A DNA stretch of 64,000 bases from Mycoplasmopsis bovirhinis (GCF_900660515.1 NZ_LR214972.1:837942-901941), one strand, 5' to 3'; positions 32,256 to 44,106 are shown, numbered from the stretch's first letter. Notes: generated from the letters alone by a model not told the origin. Made by a program: numbers and translations.

Positions 32256-32256
32256 T

Positions 32257-32784
32257 ATGAAAAAAATAACATTATTTAAGAAAAAACCAAAAATCAATGA
32301 AGAAGGTCTTTTTGATTTATATAAACAATATCGTGATGTTTATGAACAAAATGCTTCTAAGATTTTATCTTTTGAGACCATCATCAGTAAACCACTACTT
32401 CTAAATAACTTAGGCTTTAAATCTCCTGAGTTTAAGGCAATTAAACGTAAATTAGAAAAAGCGGTTGAAAGTCGTCATAACATTAAATTTAAAGATTTTA
32501 CAATTATGTTTAACTTAAATTTAAAATATTCAAAGGTAACAATGGTACCAATGATTGCCAGTGAAAGCATCTTTTCTGATAACCATGTAGTTGATTTTGA
32601 ATATGATCAAGATGATTATACAATTAATAATTTACTGGCAGCTTTAAATACTGAAATTACTGATTTAATCTCAAGAGGATTTTATTTAGAACTAATTCCA
32701 AATACACTTATTTTTCAAGGTCCTGATTCATTAAAACTATTTTTTAACCAAGAAGTTGTTTCTAAAGTAGCAAAAGTAGAATAA
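32257..32784 (+). CDS. Unknown soluble subunit of the F1-like ATPase cluster
   Basis: A 175-residue protein without membrane segments or signal peptide. The start follows a GAAAGGAAAC site, one base after the previous stop, and its stop overlaps the next start (TAATG). The N-terminal third is basic and the centre has FKDFTIMFNLNLKYSKVTMVPMI. Nothing matches a classical F1 subunit by eye. From its position it may take the place of a peripheral or central stalk part, which is inference only. Confidence 0.65.
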   Translation: MKKITLFKKKPKINEEGLFDLYKQYRDVYEQNASKILSFETIISKPLLLNNLGFKSPEFKAIKRKLEKAVESRHNIKFKDFTIMFNLNLKYSKVTMVPMIASESIFSDNHVVDFEYDQDDYTINNLLAALNTEITDLISRGFYLELIPNTLIFQGPDSLKLFFNQEVVSKVAKVE

Positions 32785-33677
32785 TGCACATAAAGGAACT
32801 AGTCCAAAAAAAGCAGAACCTCGAAAATATTAAAATTAAAGTAAACAATGATAAAAATATTTTGTTAATTAATATTTTAAACTTAACAAAAAAATTATCA
32901 TTTTACTTAGATAGTGCTTTACTTAACTCAAACTTATTAAAGTTTCTAAAATCAAAATACACTATCTCAAATAACTTTATTACCAATCCGACAACTACAT
33001 CAAAGAATTTTCTTTTTAGAAAACCAAGAGAATTATATGTTTATATTACTGAAGAACAAAAATATGGAACTGACTCATATACTAGATATGAAAAGGAAAT
33101 TTTAGCTCGAGTTAAAAAATCTGAAATTGATTTAATTACAATAGGCGAAAGAGCTAAAAATTTTGCTAGCCAAAATAAATTTAATGTTTTATTACATTTT
33201 GATAATACCTTATTGAAAGGTTTAACAACTTTATTAACTAAAACAATTAAAATTTTATTTATTGAAAATAATTATTCAAAAGTACATTTTGTGCTTAACT
33301 CTAATAAAAACTTCAAAGATCCTTTTACTGTCTTACCTTTAGAAGCTTTTGACGTTGATAAGTTAGTGCATAGTGAGAGCCAAAACTTAAAAAATGATTT
33401 TTTACTAATTACTGAAATTTATCCAAATATTGAAAACTTTATTGAATCACAAATTTCAATTTTTCTTGAAAATGCTATTAATTCTTTAATTACTGAATCA
33501 TCATTTTATGCAGCTAAAAATAACTTAGTTACAATTGATAAAAAAATCAAACAACTTGATGATGAATTACTTTCATTAACTAAACGAGTAAATAGAATTA
33601 AACAAGAAAAACAAATTGAAGAAATTACATTCCTAACTAAGAAAAAACTTACTATTTTTGAAGAAGGTAACGAATAA
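32784..33677 (+). CDS. Gamma-like rotor subunit of the F1-like ATPase
   Basis: A 297-residue protein whose layout matches F1 gamma: an N-terminal helix (1-60), a central alpha/beta domain and a C-terminal helix. LYVYITEEQKYGTDSY matches the gamma segment around the STDRGLCGGLN motif, and SEIDLITIGERAKNFAS matches the VITIGKKG region. ESSFYAAKNNLVTIDKKI, then DDELLSLTKRVNRIKQEKQIEEI, follow the gamma ESKASEHAARMVAM and LTLVYNKARQASITQELTEI pattern. It is probably the rotating shaft of this ATPase. Starts overlap on both sides (TAATG). Residues lining the classical beta-contact are only loosely kept. Confidence 0.65.
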   Translation: MHIKELVQKKQNLENIKIKVNNDKNILLINILNLTKKLSFYLDSALLNSNLLKFLKSKYTISNNFITNPTTTSKNFLFRKPRELYVYITEEQKYGTDSYTRYEKEILARVKKSEIDLITIGERAKNFASQNKFNVLLHFDNTLLKGLTTLLTKTIKILFIENNYSKVHFVLNSNKNFKDPFTVLPLEAFDVDKLVHSESQNLKNDFLLITEIYPNIENFIESQISIFLENAINSLITESSFYAAKNNLVTIDKKIKQLDDELLSLTKRVNRIKQEKQIEEITFLTKKKLTIFEEGNE

Positions 33678-34135
33678 TGACATTTAAACAAATTACCATT
33701 ACTTTCTTAAATAATAAAAAGAAAGAAAACATTTATGATTACGAAGTTTATATCAACACTAATGATGAAGATTCATGAATCAAGTTAGGTGATTCTTCAA
33801 TTGGGTCTTATCCAAGACTTTTACTAAAATTCGTTAATAAAACTATGCAAAATACTTTTTATGTCTTTTTTGAAAACGTAAGTTTTTTAACTAAAGACAA
33901 TATTATGAATATCAAAACTTTCTCACAAATGAACTTTTATAAAAAAGCTAAACATAAACTTTCACTAAATGAAGAGATCAATGTTAAAAAAGAACGTGTT
34001 TATGAACTGCATTCAAACCAATTTGTGGGTTGATCAATTGAGGAAGTTATTGAACTTGAAAACTTAGAATATGAAATTTTTAAACTATCAATGAGAAAAT
34101 TATTAAATCTTGAGGAGGTTAATAACCATGAGTAA
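33677..34135 (+). CDS. Small subunit of the F1-like ATPase cluster, possibly epsilon-like
   Basis: A 152-residue soluble protein starting in a TAATG overlap. The first two thirds look like beta strands (ITITFLNNKKKENIYDYEVYI, FYVFFENVSFLTKDNIMNI, split here), ending in an alpha-helical tail (SIEEVIELENLEYEIFKLSM). A beta domain plus C-terminal helix, placed next to gamma, is what an F1 epsilon subunit looks like, but the sequence match is weak. Its end overlaps the next gene by 8 bases and contains that gene's GGAGG site. Confidence 0.45.
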
Positions 34136-36305
34136 AAAATACAAAAAGATTTTTAAATTATTAACACTTTCTCCAACTCTTTTCTTACCTTTTACAGCTA
34201 TTTCTCAATCAACTACTAATCCAGGTGGTGGTAATTCAGCTGGCCAAGGATCAAGCCAACAAGGCAATGGCTCAACACAAACTCCAGCTGAACCTCCAAA
34301 AAATGCTGAAGACTTTGATTCTTTTAAAGAAATCTCAGAAACAGCCCTTAAACAAATGGTTACCAGAGCAATTGATAACTTTATTTCTTGAGTTGATGAT
34401 CAAAAACAAAGAGCTGAAAAACTCGAAGAAGATTACCAAAAGAAACTTAGTAAAATAACCTACTTTAACTTACTTTTAAACTATTTTAAGAAAAATAAAG
34501 ATAAACTTATTGAAAATCCATCTGCTAATGAGCTAAACGTAATTTTCCCACTAGTAGTAGGAACTAACCGTAACGTTAACATTTCAAAAATTAAGTATAA
34601 TAACGAAGATTTTAATGGAGTTTGAGCTGGACTTAGTCATCCAACTGACTATATCGCTCCTTTAGGTGAAGGGACAACTTTTGAAGTAACAGAGAAAAAT
34701 TCAGTTAATTCTTGAAATAAGAAAAAATTAGAAGAATCACTCAAAAAATATTCTGATGATTTACTTTCTAAATTTAATAGCTTAATTTATAATGAAGCTG
34801 ATATTCCTAAAATTGATAAAGATTACTTTTTAAATCTTGAAGATGATCCATCTCAAAATAGATATAAAATTAATCCACCTAATGGTTATGAAAGTTGAGA
34901 CCAATATATCATTTCTAAGTTTAAACCAAGAGTTTCAAAGTTTGACTTGGAAAAAAATATAGAATTAACCAAAGAAGAAGAAGAGCAACAAAACCCTCAG
35001 CCTCAACCTACACCTCCACAAAATGATAATCCAACTAATGATAAACCATCTGATCCAGTTAATACTAAAGAAGTTTCACAAGGAATACCACCACTTAATC
35101 CCGAACTTAAGTGAAATCATAATACTGGTGGAGATTTAGTAGCAAAATTTAACTCAAATCCAGATATCTTTTTCTTTAAAAACCCTGTTAATACAAGGTA
35201 TCAATACAAAGTAACTGAAGTAAAAAAAGATGGCGGAAAATACATAGCAACTGTTGAATTAAGCGATACAGTTAATACCTCAGCTAAAAGAACTTACCAA
35301 TCAGAAGTTAAAGTGCATGAAAACAACAAAACAGCTGCTTTAACTGAATTAACATACAAAACAATTTCTAAAGTCTTTGTAGATTTATATAAATCTTTAG
35401 GAATTGATGAAAAATTAGACTATCTTAAACTTGAAAGTGAAGTAGTTGCTGATGCATTATTTCAAATTGTTAATAGTGGAGTGCAACTAATTAACACTGA
35501 GTCATTTGTTAAAAATTATGGCGGAGTGCAAAATGCATATGCTGATGATGTTAGTTTAAACTTAGTAACTTCACAAGTTCAAAACACCAAAGGTTTTGAA
35601 GATAACTTAGTTGAATTAACCTTAGCTGCAACTAAAACATCAACAATCAATAATTATCCATTTTATTTTCAAATAGTAAATGCTTTAAACACTAAAAAAG
35701 ATCGTTTAAAAGCCAGAATAACCAATAATAATGAAAAAATTACTAAGGAATTAAGTGAAAAAGGAATGGATATTAGCCAAATTAATACTTTCTTTAATAA
35801 TTTAGAAACCAAGATTTACAAACTTAGAAAATCAGCAGACCTTTCTACTTTTAACGTAATTAAATGATACGAAAGATTTATTGAAAATATTAAAGTTGTT
35901 TCAGAAGAATTAATTTTATTACAAAAAGTAATTGGAGAAGTTAAAACTTCAAATACATCTAGTGTTTCAAGAACTTCATCTACAATATCACCTGGAAATA
36001 CTCTTGCTCAAGAAAAGAACCAAAGTTCTGAGCAGAATTCAAATAACGAAACACAAAAACAAGCATACAATGAAATTCTCAAACGCAATAAAGAAGAAAC
36101 AACAGCTAACGGTAGCATCATTCGTGGTTTTGGGATTTCATTATTAGCCGTTGGTTTACTTGCTTCGATTGTAAATGCTTTTATTTTAGTTAAAGCTTTT
36201 ACAATGGAACGGTGAAAACAATACAGAAAATTATCAATTTTATTAGCAACATCATTTGTTGTTGCAATTATTGTAGGAGCGATCCTGCTAATATTAGGAT
36301 TATAG
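34128..36305 (+). CDS. Surface-exposed membrane protein of the F1-like ATPase cluster
   Basis: A 725-residue protein. An N-terminal signal peptide (KKYKKIFKLLTLSPTLFLPF) ends near TAIS, with no lipobox Cys. A Gly/Ser/Gln-rich linker follows, then a large extracellular region with a proline-rich spacer (PQPQPTPPQ, about residue 290). Two hydrophobic segments close the protein (about 665-690 and 700-722). It would be exported with the bulk outside and anchored at the C terminus. It directly precedes the alpha-like gene and may be the part by which the ATPase acts on the cell surface (inference). ATG 34128 is chosen, with GGAGG at 34113-34117. Confidence 0.65.
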
Positions 36306-36315
36306 GAGGAAACAA

Positions 36316-37845
36316 ATGAATAAAAATCCAACAATTACATCTATATTTGATTATATAGTAGAAGTTTCTGGGGAATTCCCGTATAAACAAAGACAGTTTT
36401 ATCATTTACTTGATAATAACAATGTTAAATTAATGTTAATTAATGCGACAGCAAACAAAGCCTTTTTACTAGCTAACACTAAAGAAGATGAATTAAAAAT
36501 CGGGGCTGAAATTGTTTTAGAAAATGATGATGCAAGAGTTGATACTCCAAGTGATTTATTTGGAAATGTTATTGATATTTTCGGAAATAAAGTCTTACCT
36601 TATCCAGAAATCAATAATTCATACATTCAACCAACTGGTTCAAAAGTTTTTGAATTAGCTCATGACTTAATGTCAGTTAAGACTTTAAACCAACAATTAT
36701 TCACTGGTATTGTTTCAGTTGACTTACTTATTCCAATCGGAAAAGGGCAACGTGAATTAATTATTGGTGATCGCCAAACTGGTAAAACTCATATTGCTAT
36801 TAATACTATTATTAACCAAGCTAAAGAAGGAATTAAATCAATTTACGTAGCAATTGGTCAAAAACGTGAAGCAATTTCAAGAATTTACTGCACTTTAACT
36901 GAATTTGGAGCAATGCAAAATACGATTATCATTGATGCTCCATCTACTAGTGCCTTTGAGCAATACTTAGCACCATATGTTGGTATGGCTCATGCCGAAA
37001 ATTTATCATACGATAATGATGTGTTAATTGTTTTTGATGATTTAACAAAACATGCTAACATTATTCGTGAAATTGCTTTATTAACAGACCGCCCTGTTGG
37101 AAAAGAAGCTATGCCTGGAGATACCTTCTTCTCACACTCACAACTTTTAGAACGTGCTGGAAGTTTTGAAAACCGCAAAACTATTACAGCCTTGCCAATT
37201 TTACAAACAATTGATGGAGATATTACCTCATTAGTTTCATCAAACATCATCTCAATTACTGACGGGCAAATTGTTACAAGTAGTGATTTATTCTCACAAG
37301 GAATCTTACCAGCTATTAACATTGATTTATCAGTTTCACGTACTGGTTCAAGTGTGCAAAGTAGAAGTGTGACAAAAGTTGCAGCTGAAGTAGGTAAAGC
37401 TTACAGAAAATATAAACGTCACTTAAAACTTTCGATGTTAGATTATGACTTTAATAAAGAAACTACTGAATTATTAAACAAAGGTAAATTAATTGAAAAA
37501 TTATTTAACCAAAAAGGTTTTGCGATTTATTCTAAAAAAACCGTGTTACTTACTTCAAAATTAATCTCTTGAGGTTTATTTAACGGAATTAAAGATCAAG
37601 AAAGAGCCTTGCGATTTATTGACTTATTAATTCAAACTAATGATCAAGCCCAAAATGCTTATAATAAGATTATTAATGATACTGAAATATATGATGATGG
37701 CTTAGTAAGAACTTTCTTTGCATCAGCTTTAAAACAATATGCAAAATTCAATAATTACAACTGAGAAATTAGTATTGACCATGATTTTGTGGACTTTGAA
37801 GAAAGTTACCTTGAAGAATTAGCTTACAAATTAGGAGATAAATAA
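36316..37845 (+). CDS. F1-like ATPase alpha-like subunit
   Basis: A 509-residue protein of the F1 alpha family. GDRQTGKT at residues 151-158 is the alpha-type Walker A; YVAIGQKREAISRIYCTL and VLIVFDDLTKHA follow, and LLERAGSFENRKTITALPILQTIDGDIT and ISITDGQIV, DLFSQGILPAINIDLSVSRTGS are classic alpha blocks shortened here. It is shorter and more diverged than a genuine atpA, and the neighbours are not atpB/E/F/H/G/C, so it belongs to the mycoplasma F1-like X0 ATPases. Related alpha/beta proteins form part of the gliding motor of M. mobile. AGGAGG precedes the ATG. Confidence 0.88.
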
Positions 37846-39230
37846 TGTACGGAAAAATTTTAAATTTATGATCAGATGTATTAGAAATAGAATTTGATCA
37901 ATATAATTTGCCAAAAGTTAATCACTTATTAACTTTACATAACGGAGCAACCTATTTATTAGTCAAAAGAATTTTAGATAAAACTACCGTTAGAGCCATT
38001 ATTATTTATAGTTCACAAGAAATCTCAATTAATGATCAAGTAACTAACTTAGGGCATAGTTTTATGGTACCAGTTGGTAAAGATTCTCTAAACAATATTT
38101 ATTCATTTAGAGGTGAAGCATTATTACCACAAGACTATGCACCTTTAAAAGTTGAAATGAATTCAACTATTAACAATGCTCGTTTCCTTTCGAATAAATT
38201 TGAATTTATTGAAACAGGAATTAAAGCAATTGACTTCTTTATGCCAATTATTAAAGGGTATAAATTAGGAATCTTTGGAGGAGCTGGTGTTGGTAAAACT
38301 GTATTAATGAAAGAAATGATTTTCAATATTAACAGACAATCATCAAATACTTCAAACATTTTCATTGGATCTGGAGAACGTTCTAGAGAAGCTATTGAAC
38401 TTTATAATGAGCTTAAATCTTCAAATTTAATGGATAAATCAGTTTTATATGTTTCAAAAATGAATGAATCTCCAGGAGCTCGTATGTCAATTGTACCAAT
38501 TGGAGTTACGGCTGCTGAATATTTAAGAGATGAAAATAAACAAGACGTACTTTTATTTGTTGATAATATTTACCGTTTCTTACAAGCTGAAAATGAAACT
38601 AGTGCAACTTTAGGTAAGCGTCCTTCAGTTGGGGGATACCAATCTACTTTAGAAAGTGACGTGGCAGCTATTGAAGACCGTTTATTTAAAAATGAAAATG
38701 GTTCAATTACTTCATTCCAAACTATGTTTTTACCGATGGATGACTTATCTGATCCATCAGCTGTAGCTGTCTTTAACCACCTTGATGGTAGCTTGGTTTT
38801 ATCACGTGCCCAATCTGCTAAAAATATCTTCCCTGCTTTTGACCCGCTTGCCTCACAATCAAACTCAGTTAGTGCTGAATTATTAGGTAAAAAACACTTT
38901 GATGCGATTATTGAAGCAAAACGGATCTTAAAAGCTTACAAAGATTTAGAAGACGTTATTTTAATTTTAGGTTTTGATGAACTTGATGATGAAAGTAAAA
39001 ACACAGTTAAAAAAGCCTTGCAACTTGAAAACTTTTTTACTCAAAACTTCTTCATGACCGAACATTTTACTAAATCACCAGGAGTTTTTGTGCCACTTAA
39101 TGATACAGTAGACTCAGTTATTAGAATCTTAGAAGGAAAATATTTAAAACAAAGTCCAGAGATCTTCCAATATGTTGGCTCAAACTTGGATATTCCTACT
39201 GATGAAGAATTAGAACATTTTAATGATTAA
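37845..39230 (+). CDS. F1-like ATPase beta-like (catalytic) subunit
   Basis: A 461-residue F1 beta-family protein. GGAGVGKT at 145-152 is the Walker A; GSGERSREA replaces the usual GVGERTREG, so the catalytic Glu is kept; DVLLFVDNIYRFLQAENE is the Walker B region, and FLPMDDLSDPSA stands in for the DELSD loop that pushes the shaft. The set of catalytic residues suggests it hydrolyses ATP. The ATG overlaps the alpha-like stop (TAATG), the last gene of the seven-gene cluster. Downstream, the peptidase lipoprotein begins 22 bases later. Confidence 0.88.
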
Positions 39231-39252
39231 GAATTATTGCTTAATTTAAATA

Positions 39253-41808
39253 ATGAGAAAAAGAAAAATTTGACAAGGACTTATTGGTGTATCAGCACTT
39301 TTAAGTCCTTTGTTCATTATTGCATCATGTAGCACTCCTTCTAATCCTAATAATCCTAGTAATGGAGCAGATAATCCTGCTCCATCAACTAACACTCCTG
39401 CTCCCGGAGATTTAAATCCCGGAATAGCAAATGTTACTAAACCAGTAAGTGTGCAAAGTTTAAATAATTTTACCTTAGTACACCTTGATAAATATTCACG
39501 TAAAGTTAATTTTTGATTCCATGCACAAAATCAAAATAGTCTTAAGGCTGAGAATTTTTATGTTTTATTAAATAACACAACTAAAGTTAATTTATTAAAT
39601 GGTTTAGTTTCATATCGTGTTTATAATGGTACTTTTGAAGTACCTAATACAGTAAGTAAAGTTAGTTCAGCTCAAATTTTCTATGAAGATACAAACTTTG
39701 CCTTTCACTCATTAGTAACAAACCAAACTGTTAGTTTTGAAACTGATAATTTAGGCGAAGTTGAAATAACACCAACCAAATTTTCAAAAGATAACAAAAA
39801 ACAAGAAGACATTTTTCCAACTGATCTTAAAATCGAAGATATTGAGCTATCTGTAAGTGGTGGAAATAGTGCTAATTATAATTATCAAATTAAAGAAATT
39901 GATTATTTTTTAGATCAAAAAGGAAAAAACATTTCTGACTGGCTTGGAGCTGTTAATTTAATTATTACTTTTACTAATAAAACAAATCCACAAGAAGTAT
40001 TTACTCGAAGTAAAATAGTTACAGGATTTAAATTTAATCCAATTGATGGTCAAAAAAATGATCAATATAATAAAAATGATGAGCGAAGTCATGAACATTT
40101 AAACCATGATTATGTAATGTATAGTAAATTAAACCACCAACAAAGATATGAAATTGATAATGTTTTATATTTAAATGCAATTATGAGTCATTTAGAATTT
40201 AAAGGCATTTCACCTTTAGAATACCGCCTTGATTTAAATATTAATGCTAATAAAGAAGCAATATTACAATATGATGCTAAAGCTAAATCTTTAGGTTTAG
40301 ATACTTATCAATCTTCATATATAAAGGGATTTACCTTACCAAAATATTCAACTAGCGGTGAATTTTTAGGACTAAGCTTACAAGAAGGTGCTGAAATTGA
40401 AAAAGGACCAGAGCGTGCTGATTCAATTGGACGTTTCCAATGACGTTATAGCGGCCTAGCTAGAACCTTAGTTAATAATCATTATAAAAATGCTGCTACC
40501 CAAACTTATAGTGTTGAATTTACTAATCCTAAAGATGGTTCAACTCAATCTTCAGCTGGGACAATGTGAATTTTAGATTACCAACTTTCAGAAGATGGTA
40601 AATATCCAACTAAATGATATTTTGGTACAAACTTACACGTTGCTGATAATTTTACTAAGCAAACTAGAAATATTTCAGTATCAAAACTTAAAAATTCAGC
40701 TGATTTAAATAAACAATTCTCATCTATTAATACAGACATTAATTTTGAACGTTTTACATTCAGAAATGGAGTGGCCCAAAGTTTAGTGAAAAAAGTTTAT
40801 GAAGGTAAAAACTTTTTATCTACTAAGCCAGCAGACTATCTAACTGCTGAACAAAAAGTTAAATATGGTAATTTAGAAGAATTTGTTGATTTTGCTATTT
40901 TAGAATTTGATTTTAGTGTTGTAACTTCTGATAATGTTTGGGCTTATGATTATTCAATTAATGCTCAGTCAAATTTAGATTACGAATATGATTCAATAAA
41001 AAATAACCCAGAAGAATTTGCTAAATTAATTACTAATGATTATGCTAACAAAACAGAAAAACATATTAAATTCTTAAAAACTTCTTATTTAGCTGATTAT
41101 AAACAAATTGATCGTGATTTAATTTCAACTAAAGAAACTGCTAAAACATACCAAGGTAACGAATTATATGCTGTAGGTTATCCTCTTTCTTATGAAGATT
41201 ATTTCTTTTTAAATGAAGATGGCTCAGGAGCCAGAGGTAATGAAAATTGGCTTAACAGAACGGATACATATTCATTATGAACAAATTCAAATCCTGAATT
41301 TTATTGACATAAAGATGAATATAACGAAGATTATAAAAATTTAGGCAATTATTTATCTAGTTCAATTGGTTACAGAACTTTTACTAATAAGCCAGGAATT
41401 GCAGATGCATTTTTAACTGCAACTCATACTGGTAGTGATTTTTATGTTTCTGGAAACGATAAATTAATTGGTTTTGGTTTAAATTATTTGCCAAAACAAT
41501 ATGTTCCTTACGGTGGAGCTAGTGGTTCATCATTTCGGAACCAATATAATGAACTTGTTGGAGTTTTCCATTCTGGTAACTCAGCTGCAAGAACTGGTCT
41601 TTTAGCAGCTTTCCGTAGTGAAGGATTTAATTATCAAGGATTATTTGGAGATTATAACTTACCACAATATGATCTAATTTACGGTGGGGGAAAAGACCAA
41701 ATTAATTCATACCGAGAATCTTTAGCAAAACTTTATCCTACTGCTAAAACTAATTTATTCCCAAGTGGATTAAATACAGTGCCAGAAGATTTTAAATTTA
41801 AAAATTAA
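39253..41808 (+). CDS. DUF31/MIP-type serine peptidase lipoprotein
   Basis: An 851-residue lipoprotein. A basic start is followed by a hydrophobic stretch and lipobox IIASC, then a Pro/Asn-rich linker. In the second half is a trypsin-like domain: GTNLHVA (His462), VDFAILEF (Asp546) and GGASGSSF (Ser757), with ELVGVFHSGN after the Ser. This is the triad of the mycoplasma DUF31 family, which includes MIP, the protease that cuts antibody heavy chains together with MIB. No MIB homologue is seen next to it, so its substrate is open. It begins 22 bases after the ATPase beta gene with no clear ribosome-binding site. Confidence 0.85.
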
Positions 41809-41825
41809 AATTTTAAATTATCTTA

Positions 41826-41831
41826 TATAAT
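41826..41831 (+). promoter_or_regulatory. Possible -10 box for the transglutaminase-like lipoprotein
   Basis: TATAAT 54 bases before ATG 41885, in the 76-base gap after the peptidase. No clear -35; an AAGGAG ribosome-binding site lies at 41873-41878. Confidence 0.35.
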
Positions 41832-41884
41832 ATAAATATAAGTTAAGTTTTTACTTAATTTATAGATATTAATAAGGAGAAAAA

Positions 41885-44026
41885 ATGCCCAAACATTGAA
41901 GAAAATTAATTATTTTTAGCTCTTTGCCATTAATTTTTAGTGCAGCTAGCTGCGCAAGTTCTGCCTCTGAACAACCATCACCTAAGCCTAATCCAAGTTT
42001 AGATCAAACTCCAAGTGATCCTAATGCTTCTGAATCAGGAACTAAGACACCAGTTCCAAATGATCCAGGTAAGAACTCAAGTGTTGAAAAACCACAAGAT
42101 CCAGTTAATACCAATTCAGGTAATCAAAATTCTGAACTAAAAGACAAAAACAACTTAAATAATCAAGATCAAAAAAATGATGAAAATAAAGAAACAGCTC
42201 AAGATCTTAACAAAACTCAAGAAACAAAAGATCAAAGTTCACAAATTGAACCCAATAAACCTGTAAAAGATGATTCAAAAATTTCAACAGAAGATCCAAA
42301 TAAAACTAATGGAAATAAAGAACAAACCCAAGACACTAATAAAAAAGAAACTGATAAACCAAAAACTGATCCAGTAGTAACTCAAGAAAATTATCAAGCT
42401 AAATATTCTCAATTAAAAACAGAAGTTGAAACTTTCTTAAAAGATGTATTAAAATCAGAACTAAAATATGAATATTACCGCGATTCTCTTAATCAAGTAA
42501 TAAATGATACTGATTATTCACTAGCAGTTAAAAACTTTAAGAATTTAAATGATTTATACCAAAAACAATTTAGTACTTTAACTACTAAATTTAATGAAGC
42601 TAAAACTAAATATAAATCTGCTCCTGAAGTAACTTATACTCAAAGTGACCTTGAACAAAAAGAAGGTAAAGGAAAGAAAGAAGATTTACTTAGTTTAAAT
42701 TATTCTAATGCTGCTAAGGAAAATGCGAAAATAAACGAAGATTCAATGAAATATTTGGAATTCTTAAGTTCTGGTCAAATTAAAAATTACTATGATGATA
42801 ATAATCCTTCTTTAATTCAACAACTTGGGAGAGATGGTATTGCTAAAAACAGGCAAATAATCAAAGAAAAAGTTGATTCTATAATTAAAGGTAAAGATAA
42901 AAAAATGGACCAAGTAAAGGCTGTTTTTGAATGAATTAGTTCTAACTTAAAATATGCTCAACATGCGGATCAAACTGTAGCTATTGACCCAGTTAAAGCT
43001 ATGAATGATTTAATTGTGGTTTGCGGTGGATTTAGTAATTTGTATAAAGCTATGCTTGATGCTATTAATGTAAAAAGCGCAGTAGTTATAGGGTGATCTC
43101 GCTTTGGATATCATCAATGAAATATTGTTTATGATGAAGATAAAAAACAATATTTCCACTCTGATGCAACTTGAGGCAAAGGTTATTATGCTAAAACTAA
43201 TGATGAATTTGCAAAGGATCACCGTAGTTTTGAGATTTTAAATGCTCCTTATGAAAAAGATGGACTTGAATATAAATATTACCGCGGCTTTGCTGTTTCA
43301 TCTAATAAAAATGATAAAACTAAAGAAACAAAACATGTTGATACTATTAATGGTGTTAACGTGACTAGTATTTCACAAGAAGTCTTAAAATCTTCTGAAC
43401 GTTTATATATTGGTGAATTTATTGAAAAAATTGATTATGCAGGTGGAACTGGCATAGTTAAGTCATTTGAAGTACATCCAAATAACAAACATTTTAGTGT
43501 TCAAGATGGAATTTTATATAATAAAGATAAAACTAAATTGTTAGTTATCCCAAAATCAATAACAGTAAAGGAATTTACATTACCAAATACAGTTAGAGAA
43601 ATAGAGGATTGAAAACAATCTTTTGATAATCCAAATATTGAAAAAATATATGTTGAACCAGGAAATTATTGATTTGCTAGTTATGGTGGAATTTTATATA
43701 CTAATAATTTTGAAAGATTAGTATTTGTGCCAAATAATGCTGGTCCAATTGTTACTGTGCATCCAAATGCTACATTTAAAGAACATACTTTTGCACAACT
43801 TAAAAATATTAAAGAGCTTATTGTACCTGAAGGAGTAAAAGCCCTACCACAATGGTTTGTAAATGGAGTTAATTTAACTAAAATTCACTTGCCTGCTTCA
43901 TTAACTGATTTAAAAGAAGATTCACTTTGGTTAGTACCAAATAATTTAATTGTTAAAATAGCTGATAAAATGAATCAATCAGTTCTTAATGTTTTAAATA
44001 AAAAAGGTTATAAACTCGAAAAATAA
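41885..44026 (+). CDS. Lipoprotein with transglutaminase-like domain and BspA-type leucine-rich repeats
   Basis: A 713-residue lipoprotein: lipobox FSAASC, then about 120 low-complexity residues rich in Asn, Asp, Lys, Glu and Gln, a helical region, and a transglutaminase-core domain at about 340-450. Its catalytic triad is visible: Cys380 in VVCGGFSNLYK, His410 in YHQWNIVYD and Asp427 in HSDATW. The C-terminal part has BspA/LRR_5-like repeats (ILYNKDKTKLLVIPKSI, FTLPNTVREIE, LIVPEGVKALP, IHLPASLTDL). Such domains occur as surface proteases or cross-linkers; repeats usually bind host or matrix proteins. Substrate unknown. Confidence 0.82.
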
Positions 44027-44034
44027 AAATAAAT

Positions 44035-44063
44035 AATAGCATGCTTTAAAAGCATGCTATTTT
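44035..44063 (+). terminator. Terminator ending the surface lipoprotein genes
   Basis: A perfect 13-bp stem (44035-44047 with 44049-44061), a one-base gap at its centre, and a short T-tail. It separates the plus-strand island from the minus-strand genes that follow. Confidence 0.7.
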
Positions 44064-44106
44064 AAATTAAATAATTAAAAACTTAAGTTATATGTTAAAC
44101 TTAGGT

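Noticed and set aside
36990..37322. Minus-strand open frame over the alpha-like ATPase gene
   Set aside because: A shadow of a conserved coding region; the plus frame has full F1 motifs.
36316..39230. Ordinary F1F0 ATP synthase operon (atpA/atpD)
   Set aside because: No F0 subunits or the usual gene order; flanking genes are those of F1-like X0 clusters, and alpha/beta motifs are diverged.
41885..44026. MIB (antibody-binding partner of MIP)
   Set aside because: The domains seen are a transglutaminase core and BspA-type repeats, not the MIB/protein M architecture.
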